Positions 57,273 to 64,000 of a DNA stretch of 64,000 nt are shown here, in pieces (positions within the stretch are counted from its first letter, which is position 1; every line of letters starts with the position of its first letter). The notes under the pieces were generated by a model, which did not search any database, was not told where the DNA came from, and saw only the letters and a list, made by a program, of their open reading frames with translations. This stretch comes from Psychrobacter sp. NG254 (GTDB taxonomy: Bacteria; Pseudomonadota; Gammaproteobacteria; Pseudomonadales; Moraxellaceae). The stretch covers positions 1-64,000 of the forward strand of contig NZ_JADHDA010000002.1 in assembly GCF_015277735.1 (NCBI RefSeq). Reading direction: 5' to 3'. A program made the translations under genes and the position numbers.

Positions 57273-58862
57273 TTATTCGGCCATTTTGTGCAACAGCGCA
57301 TAATAAAAACCATCACCGCTTGCGCTATCAATCGGTAAGCACTGACGACCGATCGCTTGTTCGATACCCCAACTGCAATCCTCGGTAAACTCAATCGCTA
57401 CTGCATCATTATGATGAGTGACAAAGTCTTGCATTTGCTCGACGTTCTCTTGCTTTAAGATAGAACATGTCACGTACAGCAGATAACCACCAGCTTTAAG
57501 TTGTGGCCATAGGTTATGCAAGATATCTGCTTGTAGCAGCGCCGTTTGCTCGATGTCTTCTTCGGTACGCAGGATACTGATATCAGGATGACGGCGAATT
57601 ACGCCAGTCGCGGTACAAGGAGAATCCAATAATATCGCATCAAATACCGGCTCATTTGTCGCCGCTTTTTTATTCTTGCCATGCTGCCATCTGGTTGCAT
57701 CTGCACAGACGATATTAAGTGCAACACTTTTCTCTGCTTGTTGCAGATCGTGCTGACTTAAATTCAGGCGCTGTAAATTCTCACGAATACGTTCGATACG
57801 TGGTGCTTCGTTGTCAATAGCCGTTACCTTAATATCAGTAATCGCCGGTGACGTTTCAGTGTTGTCTTGTTTCACGTGAAACAACGATGGTTCGTCATTA
57901 GCGCTTATAAGCTCTAACCAGTGAGCCAATTTACCACCAGGTGCCGCACATGCATCTAAAATGTGTAGCTCATTATTATTACTTTCATCACTGTCGCTGT
58001 TAGTATTCGCACTTTCAGAACTAAGCTTAGCCATCAATGCTTGATTAATAATCGGTGCCGCTAGCTGGGCATGCATGTCTTGTACGCTGGCAGTCCCTAC
58101 AGCAAAATCAGGCAAAGCATTAACGGCAGTGCTTTGATGTAGTCTAAGACCTTTGGTTGATAGCGTGGTAGAAGCGGCAGGCTCTGACGAATTCGCTACC
58201 TTAAAACCAGTCGTTAGCTCAACGATATCTGCATCAATTTCTGCCCCGTCCAATGCATGCTGATACTCCTCTACCGAAGTAACCGCAGAATTCACTCGTA
58301 AAAACATCGGTGCTGGTTGGCGCAAGCCTTGTGTCAGCTCATCATACTCCTCACTCCAATCTTGCTTAAGCTGATAAGCGAGCCAATTCGGTAGACTATG
58401 TTTTTTATCGCACTTCTTACGGAATTTACTTGGATTTTTGGCAACTTTACGCAAAATAGCATTTACTAAACCAGTTGAATGAGCGAACTCAATCTCTTTT
58501 GCAGCTTCAACAGTTTCATGAATCGCAGCATGGTCAGCCACTTCTAAATAGAGTAGTTGTACTAAGCCTATTTGAATGGTGGTACGAACTTCAACTTCAT
58601 CAATAGGGTTGTCTGCTAAGCTGTCGAGCAAACGTGCCAGCGCATGCCACTGGCGTAGTGTTGTGAGCAGTAAGGCATGAGCGAAACCTTTGTCACCATC
58701 ATGCAGACTGTTTAGTAACGGATCAAGGACGCTTGAGAGCGACTGACCATTTTGAATAGCCAGTAAGGTGCGAATCACACGCACGCGTACGCTACCATTC
58801 ATAATAAGGTTGCTTGATGGTTTGAGCTTATTGTTTCTAGGCGCAGTACTGTTTTGTCTCAT
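57273..58862 (-). CDS. rsmB: 16S rRNA (cytosine-967-C5)-methyltransferase
   Basis: SAM-dependent methylase of 16S rRNA C967. 529 residues versus 429 in E. coli: N-terminal NusB-like domain, then the methyltransferase with DACAAPGGKLAHWLE, DSPCTATGVIRRHPDI and the catalytic TCSILKQEN. The extra length lies in two or three polar insertions (roughly residues 210-235, 280-295 and 315-330). One of these inserts, encoding LFHVKQDN, carries an exact parS site. AAGGA lies 11 bases before ATG 58862. Confidence 0.93.
   Translation of the reverse strand: MRQNSTAPRNNKLKPSSNLIMNGSVRVRVIRTLLAIQNGQSLSSVLDPLLNSLHDGDKGFAHALLLTTLRQWHALARLLDSLADNPIDEVEVRTTIQIGLVQLLYLEVADHAAIHETVEAAKEIEFAHSTGLVNAILRKVAKNPSKFRKKCDKKHSLPNWLAYQLKQDWSEEYDELTQGLRQPAPMFLRVNSAVTSVEEYQHALDGAEIDADIVELTTGFKVANSSEPAASTTLSTKGLRLHQSTAVNALPDFAVGTASVQDMHAQLAAPIINQALMAKLSSESANTNSDSDESNNNELHILDACAAPGGKLAHWLELISANDEPSLFHVKQDNTETSPAITDIKVTAIDNEAPRIERIRENLQRLNLSQHDLQQAEKSVALNIVCADATRWQHGKNKKAATNEPVFDAILLDSPCTATGVIRRHPDISILRTEEDIEQTALLQADILHNLWPQLKAGGYLLYVTCSILKQENVEQMQDFVTHHNDAVAIEFTEDCSWGIEQAIGRQCLPIDSASGDGFYYALLHKMAE
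57868..57883. other. parS site (exact 16-bp ParB-binding consensus)
   Basis: TGTTTCACGTGAAACA, the canonical chromosomal parS palindrome bound by ParB for segregation near the origin. It is within the rsmB coding region; the palindrome extends by one base on each side. Confidence 0.88.
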
Positions 58863-58937
58863 TAAATTTCATTTCCTTGACGCATCATTGATAGCGTCTT
58901 GTGCAGATAGAATTAACTATCATTAAGTTAGGTTCAG

Positions 58938-60008
58938 TTATTTTGATTCTGTCGTAAATTGGTCGCCGTCATTTAACTGGTTGCCGTGGCAAACTTGTTC
59001 GGCCGTCATGGGCTTACCACCTGCAAACTGCAAGTGAGTAATGGCCAAAGTAGTAGCCGAAGACTCGGTATCATTATCCTTACCACAAGCGACTAAAATC
59101 GCTTTACGTCCGACACTCACTACCGTGCCAGCAGGCTCATTTGTTTGTTGAGATGCATTCACAGGCAAGCTAGCCAAGACTTTGACACGTTGCCCTGCCA
59201 AAAAAGTATAAGCGCCCGGCCATGGGGTCAACCCTCGGATTTGGCGTTCAATAGCGGCAGCTGGCTGGGACCAGTCCACTTCACCTTCCGTTTTGACCAG
59301 CTTTTCAGCATAGTTGGCTTGACTGTCATCTTGAGGGATAGCTTGCGCTTGATAAGTAGATAAGTCTTTTAGCACCTGACTGATGGCTGTCGCACCAAGC
59401 GCAGCCATTTTATCGTGTAGACTGGCAGCAGTATCGATAGGCTCAATACTAGCGCTGACTTTATAAAGCATGTCGCCTGTATCCAACCCTTTGTCCATCT
59501 GCATGATGGTAATGCCGGTCTCATCATCTCCAGCCAAGAGTGCACGATGAATAGGTGCAGCACCGCGCCAACGCGGTAATAGTGAGGCATGGATATTTAG
59601 GCAACCATGAGTAGGCGTCTCTAATACACCGATAGGTAAAATCAATCCGTAAGCGGCGACAATAATGACATCTGGCTGGTAAGTGCGCAGAGTTTGCCTA
59701 GCAGCCAACCCTTCGGTGCTGGATTTTTTAAAGGTGAGTGGTTGCTCTACAGGGATATCGTTTGCGAGGGCAACTTCTTTCACCGCAGAGGCCGCCAGCT
59801 TCTGTCCACGGCCTGCTTTGCGATCAGGCTGCGTGTACACCGCGACAATCTCTATATTCAGCACGTCTTGCTGACTGATTAGTGACTCCAGACTAATCGC
59901 TGCAAACTCAGGAGTTCCAGCAAATACCACTCTCATTGGGGCAGTAGCTGAATTATTATTTTTAGTAGAAAAATTGGCTGGATCAAAAGTGGAGGCAATC
60001 GTCGTCAT
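58938..60008 (-). CDS. fmt: Methionyl-tRNA formyltransferase
   Basis: Formylates Met-tRNAfMet for initiation. The core starts at MRVVFAGTPEFA and has AAYGLILP, HASLLPRWRGAAPI and the catalytic region MQMDKGLDTGDML, then a C-terminal OB-fold. The start is uncertain: 60008 (356 residues, used here), 59936 (332) or 60068 (376); none has a clear ribosome-binding site. A TATAAT at 60039-60044 reading left would put the transcript start after 60068 and favours 60008 or 59936. def, usual next to fmt, is absent. Confidence 0.93.
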   Translation of the reverse strand: MTTIASTFDPANFSTKNNNSATAPMRVVFAGTPEFAAISLESLISQQDVLNIEIVAVYTQPDRKAGRGQKLAASAVKEVALANDIPVEQPLTFKKSSTEGLAARQTLRTYQPDVIIVAAYGLILPIGVLETPTHGCLNIHASLLPRWRGAAPIHRALLAGDDETGITIMQMDKGLDTGDMLYKVSASIEPIDTAASLHDKMAALGATAISQVLKDLSTYQAQAIPQDDSQANYAEKLVKTEGEVDWSQPAAAIERQIRGLTPWPGAYTFLAGQRVKVLASLPVNASQQTNEPAGTVVSVGRKAILVACGKDNDTESSATTLAITHLQFAGGKPMTAEQVCHGNQLNDGDQFTTESK

Positions 60009-60327
60009 AATGGTGCAATATATAAGGTTGATTTGCTCATTATAGGTGAGTTTACGATGTTGTGCCATGATTGTAATGGTGGCAATCGAGTATGACTAAT
60101 GATGGTATTTATCTCTATAATAGAAAATACCCGAATTGTTCAGTCTGTTGGCTTTATTATAGAGTAATAATATATGGATAGTGACTGCTGACTGGCAGCC
60201 CATTGTTATTCTGAGAGAAGCATTGGCCTAACAATATACTCACTAAAAATTGTAGACCACTGAGCGCTCATAAAAAGGTATTATAATTTTACTATATTCT
60301 ATTATGTCGATATAGGGCCACGCTTTC

Positions 60328-63198
60328 ATGCAACAGTTTCAGTCATTGCAGCGCTTACTGATTTTTTATGTTTTGTCCTTATTGGTCATGCTAGTGCTGT
60401 ACTATGCCACACTGTTTGATGGGATGAAAAAACATAGTGAACAACACAGCATAGATACGTTCTACTCACTACAGCACAGTATTATTGAACATACAGACCC
60501 TGTAAATAGTGAAATAAAAAAGATTCTGGCGCGGCCTTTTTTGGATGATGTCAGTTATCAGCTTATTTTGATGACCCCATCGGGACAAACTTATATTCAT
60601 CAGAATATACGCTCCGATGAATCAGCCTTTGCGGCTGTCACCTTTCCTACTACGAAAGCCATACCTGCCAATAGTAAGGGTCAGAGTGCCTATGTCATCA
60701 GTAGCAGTGACTTAAAAGGGACAATCAACCTCAAAAGTGGTCATAAGATTTGTATTATCTTAACGCATGCGCCCCTTGTTATTAGCTGGGTATCTTATCG
60801 TTACTGGCTGCCACTGATGACTGCGATCATTCTTTTTATCATAGCTTTACTCTATATGCTCGGTCGCCGAGCCAATTGGGAGCAGCTGCTGGTATATACT
60901 GACAGCTTGAGCAGTCACGCAAAAGAAGCCTACACACCGCCGCCATTTTTGCGAAAAAAATCTACCGCTGAGTTTATGTTGTTAGGTCATGCCCTTAGCC
61001 GTGTCAGTTATCAGCTCCATAATGACTATCGACGTATCAAGACGCTAAAGCATCGTTTAGAGCGTTTGGTTGACCAAGCACCGCTACCCATGCTGATGAG
61101 TGTACGCCGCGGCCGGATCAGTTTTTATAATCAGCGCTTTGAGCAGATATTTGCCCCTTCCCCCACGAGTGAGCACAGTTATGAGCTGACTGATTTTGTC
61201 GTGGGTAGAGATGAGCCCACTCAGCAACTATTACAAACCTTATCTAGTCTACAAGTCGCTCGTACCCTGACAGTTTATGGACTAGAGAACAAACAAGCTT
61301 ATCAACTGCATATCACCCCATGGTTTGGCGAACATGGACAAGTACACGGTTTTACAGTTCTTTTTAACGACGTCAATGAAATCGTCAATCAAAATGAGCA
61401 GTTGCAGCGACAAAACAAAAAACTACAGCACAAGCTCGATGAGCTCAATAAACTTCGATTCGTTATTGGTCATAAGCTGCGCATACCGCTAGAAGCCATG
61501 ATCGATATTCTTGAACCTCTCGATCCTAATAAGTTAGATGACAGACAAAGCAAGATTTTAGATACTCTGATCAGAACCAGTCAAAACATGCTAACAGCGC
61601 TGAATGATACGCTGCATATCGGCAATATTGAAGTCAGAAAAACGCGCCTAAATATCGAACCTATCGATATTTATAAGCTAGGCCAAGACGTCAATGAAAT
61701 GCTGATAGGTGACATACGGCAAAAAAGTCTTGAGCTGATTTACTTTTTTGAGCCAAATTGTCCACGCTATATCGACACAGACGATGTCCGTCTTCGCCAG
61801 ATTTTATTGAACTTGTTGCACAATGCCATAAAGTTCACATCACTCGGTCACGTTGCCCTGATTGTTGAAACGGTCACTCAAGAGCAAATGCCAGAGAGTA
61901 GTCAAAACACCTTACGGTTTATTGATAATAACCTTATAGTAGGAGACTCCGACTGTTGGGTACGCTTTAGCATACAGGACACTGGTATAGGTATAACGAC
62001 TGCCAAGCAGCATCAGCTACTGGCTTCTTTGAACAAATCTCAACATCAAGAAAATACCTTGGTAGAGCAAAATACCATTGAGACAGAACTGGGTTTAAAA
62101 AACGTCAATAGCTTTGCAAGACTGTTGGGCGGATTTATCGAGCTAACCAGTACGGTTGATGAAGGCAGTACGTTCAACCTTTATTTGCCTTGTCGTCGCC
62201 CAAATTACCAACCGGTCTATCATCAGAGTCCACATCTGAGTCAGATTTATCTTATCGCAGTCGTGAACCAACCACTGGTAGCAAAGCACTTACAGCAGCT
62301 GTGTATTCATCTATCTATCACTGCCGCTATTTATACCTCTATAGACCTCGCTGCCATTAAACAGATTACAGAGCAACTCGAGCACGATGCAAAAACCCTA
62401 GCACCTTTATTACTATTAGATTACGAATATTATGATACCAGTACCATCGTTGTCGGTAATGACGCCAAATTTAATATCTCAAGCAGCGATAAGAAACCCT
62501 CTGCCCTAACGTCATTTGATGCAACCAGAGCCATCTTAGCCGGTAGTAACCAAATAGTGACAAGTATCGATAGACGTCAAGCATTGAGCAGTTTACTTGC
62601 AAACACATCACTACCTAAAATTTTGTTTAGTACAAAACATGAACGCCGTATTCCTTCATTATTGCTGGATCAATGTGATGGCTTTTTGACAAAACCGTTA
62701 GACAGTGCACTACTACTCTCGGAGCTGATGCGCTTAACGCTACCCGTGACACGGATGTTCACCCAAACAAAAAATATCGAGGAAAGTGTGAGCGAACTCA
62801 TCATCTCAGAAGCTACCACGCAAATGGTGTCACCACTGATTTTAGTAGTTGAAGACAGCCTAACCAATCAGAAAATAGCCTGCAAAATGCTCAGCAAATT
62901 GGGTTATCGCAGTATTGTCGCAGAAGACGGTCAGCAAGCACTCGATACATTAAAAGAGCAGCGTGAAGAGATTTCATTAATTCTGATGGACTGCAGAATG
63001 CCTATAATGGATGGGTTACAAGCCACCCAAGCAATTCGCGCCCAAGATGACGACATCCCTATCGTCGCACTCACTGCAAATAACACTGAAGAAGATCGCG
63101 AGGCATGTATGCAAGTGGGTATGGATGAATTTTTGTCAAAACCGATCAACAAAAAAGAGCTAGAAACGGTTTTACAAAGCCTTATCTCTCTCTCTTGA
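60328..63198 (+). CDS. Hybrid sensor histidine kinase
   Basis: 956-residue inner-membrane hybrid kinase. Two transmembrane helices (about 8-27 and 158-178) flank a periplasmic sensor; then a PAS-like region (about 245-355), a coiled-coil, HisKA with phospho-acceptor H382 in GHKLRIPLEAM, HATPase with N-box LLNLLHNAIKF and G1 DTGIGI, a degenerate receiver-like stretch (about 640-800), and a true receiver (about 832-950) with D888 in LMDCRMPIMDG. The G2 box is altered (ELGLKN in place of GTGLGL). No Hpt domain, so phosphate must pass to a separate Hpt. No cognate regulator adjoins it. Resembles BarA/GacS architecture. Confidence 0.9.
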   Translation: MQQFQSLQRLLIFYVLSLLVMLVLYYATLFDGMKKHSEQHSIDTFYSLQHSIIEHTDPVNSEIKKILARPFLDDVSYQLILMTPSGQTYIHQNIRSDESAFAAVTFPTTKAIPANSKGQSAYVISSSDLKGTINLKSGHKICIILTHAPLVISWVSYRYWLPLMTAIILFIIALLYMLGRRANWEQLLVYTDSLSSHAKEAYTPPPFLRKKSTAEFMLLGHALSRVSYQLHNDYRRIKTLKHRLERLVDQAPLPMLMSVRRGRISFYNQRFEQIFAPSPTSEHSYELTDFVVGRDEPTQQLLQTLSSLQVARTLTVYGLENKQAYQLHITPWFGEHGQVHGFTVLFNDVNEIVNQNEQLQRQNKKLQHKLDELNKLRFVIGHKLRIPLEAMIDILEPLDPNKLDDRQSKILDTLIRTSQNMLTALNDTLHIGNIEVRKTRLNIEPIDIYKLGQDVNEMLIGDIRQKSLELIYFFEPNCPRYIDTDDVRLRQILLNLLHNAIKFTSLGHVALIVETVTQEQMPESSQNTLRFIDNNLIVGDSDCWVRFSIQDTGIGITTAKQHQLLASLNKSQHQENTLVEQNTIETELGLKNVNSFARLLGGFIELTSTVDEGSTFNLYLPCRRPNYQPVYHQSPHLSQIYLIAVVNQPLVAKHLQQLCIHLSITAAIYTSIDLAAIKQITEQLEHDAKTLAPLLLLDYEYYDTSTIVVGNDAKFNISSSDKKPSALTSFDATRAILAGSNQIVTSIDRRQALSSLLANTSLPKILFSTKHERRIPSLLLDQCDGFLTKPLDSALLLSELMRLTLPVTRMFTQTKNIEESVSELIISEATTQMVSPLILVVEDSLTNQKIACKMLSKLGYRSIVAEDGQQALDTLKEQREEISLILMDCRMPIMDGLQATQAIRAQDDDIPIVALTANNTEEDREACMQVGMDEFLSKPINKKELETVLQSLISLS

Positions 63199-63208
63199 TG
63201 ATTATCAC

Positions 63209-63240
63209 ACTAAAAAGCCTCACCGTTTAAACGATGAGGC
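63209..63240 (-). terminator. Terminator after ribE (leftward)
   Basis: Reading left, AAGCCTCATCG, a TTTAAA loop and CGGTGAGGCTT form a stem followed by TTTTAG. In the rightward direction there is no T-run, so it serves ribE mainly. Confidence 0.8.
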
Positions 63241-63374
63241 TTAGATTCGTTATCTTGGTATCTAGTGAAGCCTATAAATAATTTAAACTGACAAACACCG
63301 GCTTATCTAGAGCGAGCCCTAGTGAAATAGTTATTAAACGTTAAGATAGGTTTAATCCTCTCTAATTCAGCCGA

Positions 63375-64000
63375 TTACTTCATAAAACCATTGTCTGCTA
63401 AAAACGCCTCTGTAATCTGACTCTGCGGCCTCGGTGCGTTCATACCTCCAGATTGTGACTTGGTTAATAAACGCTCTAGATAACGCGCCACGATATCTAC
63501 TTCAATATTGACTGGATTGCCAACCAACCAATGCTTGGCAATATTAGTAACCTGAGCCGTATGCGGAATAATATTTAAGGAAACAATATTGTCTCTTACT
63601 AGATTGGTGGTTAAGCTGATGCCATCCACAGTAATAGACCCCTTAGTCGCCGTATAGTGCGCCAGCTCTTGTGGTATCTCAATTTCAATATAAATTGAGC
63701 GAGCATCTTGCTGTAACTTACTTACCAGCCCTACGCCATCCACGTGACCCGCTACGATATGACCCCCGAAACGAGTCGTCGGTAGCATGGCTTTTTCTAA
63801 GTTAACCGTATGACCTGGTTTCAATGTTGCTAATGCTGTTCGAGCAATAGTTTCACGTGAAACATCTACAGAGTAGTAATTACTCCCAAGCGCTACAACC
63901 GTCAGACAAATACCATTCGACGCAATGGAGTCTCCCAGTTTCACATCACTGAAATCTAAATCATCAGACTCTACTGTCAAACGTATGTCACCGCCTGTCG
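63375..64000 (-). CDS. ribE: Riboflavin synthase alpha subunit, 5' end off the window
   Basis: Dismutates two 6,7-dimethyl-8-ribityllumazine into riboflavin. The reading frame continues past 64000 through ...TGGDIRLTVES; about 17 N-terminal residues are missing, so this is a partial gene. SIASNGICLTVV, GGHIVAGHVDG and SITVDGISLTTN are typical, showing the two lumazine-binding repeats. The C-terminal tail ends GFMK. The product feeds FMN/FAD to enzymes like Na+-NQR. A TTG at 63980 is not the true start. A parS-like site lies within the gene. Confidence 0.93.
   Translation of the reverse strand, partial: TGGDIRLTVESDDLDFSDVKLGDSIASNGICLTVVALGSNYYSVDVSRETIARTALATLKPGHTVNLEKAMLPTTRFGGHIVAGHVDGVGLVSKLQQDARSIYIEIEIPQELAHYTATKGSITVDGISLTTNLVRDNIVSLNIIPHTAQVTNIAKHWLVGNPVNIEVDIVARYLERLLTKSQSGGMNAPRPQSQITEAFLADNGFMK
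63849..63864. other. parS-like site, one end mismatch
   Basis: AGTTTCACGTGAAACA contains the perfect 14-bp palindrome GTTTCACGTGAAAC and differs from the 16-bp consensus only in the first base. It lies within ribE. Confidence 0.75.

Noticed and set aside
1..64000. CRISPR array, prophage or insertion-sequence transposase
   Set aside because: No regularly spaced direct repeats, phage structural genes or transposase-like proteins were seen.

Overview
The window looks like the chromosome of a psychrotolerant gammaproteobacterium of the Moraxellaceae, most likely Psychrobacter. This rests on protein resemblance (Na+-translocating NADH:quinone reductase, the fmt-rsmB-LysM-dprA-tsaC block, HemN, QmcA/NfeD), moderate GC and AT-rich spacers; no database search was run. 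Most of the window is dense housekeeping sequence with one clearly foreign-looking insert.

Left part (1-20 kb): position 1 to about 270 carries a tandem leftward promoter pair of the rRNA/stable-RNA type, with its gene off the left edge. Then come thrS and infC (infC starts at an AUU codon), a TelA-like gene, rnr, a convergent small membrane protein with a BON-MscS channel, and hisA. After about 1 kb without a recognisable gene comes the nqrABCDEF operon, followed by a short-chain dehydrogenase, the flavin transferase apbE and the iron-delivery factor nqrM. Together these build and mature the Na+ pump.

Middle part (20-44 kb): a CynX-type transporter; a tesA / ABC ATPase / FtsX-like permease operon interrupted by an unknown gene; a strongly AT-rich two-gene insert at 26.8-28.8 kb (HEPN-like protein plus HNH nuclease), the best candidate for an undescribed, possibly defensive, system; a long hairpin just behind it; avtA; hisBH; a PanZ/GNAT-like protein; tRNA-Phe; gph; comM/yifB; hemN; qmcA-nfeD; a small outer-membrane barrel; bioF-bioC. 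Two related copies of a roughly 106-bp repeat with TATAG ends, plus a short palindrome made of the same ends, lie in spacers here.

Right part (44-64 kb): grpE and dnaK with sigma-32-like promoters, a hormone-sensitive-lipase-type esterase, two tandem membrane metallophosphoesterases, a TIGR01777 epimerase, then tsaC, dprA, a LysM protein, thrC, rsmB and fmt (all leftward), a hybrid sensor kinase, and the 3' part of riboflavin synthase (ribE). Three parS-like ParB sites (one exact 16-mer, two with one mismatch) lie at 51.1, 57.9 and 63.8 kb. With the mostly leftward gene orientation and a gene block that is origin-proximal in Pseudomonas, this suggests that the right end lies in the replication-origin domain, with oriC probably beyond the right edge.
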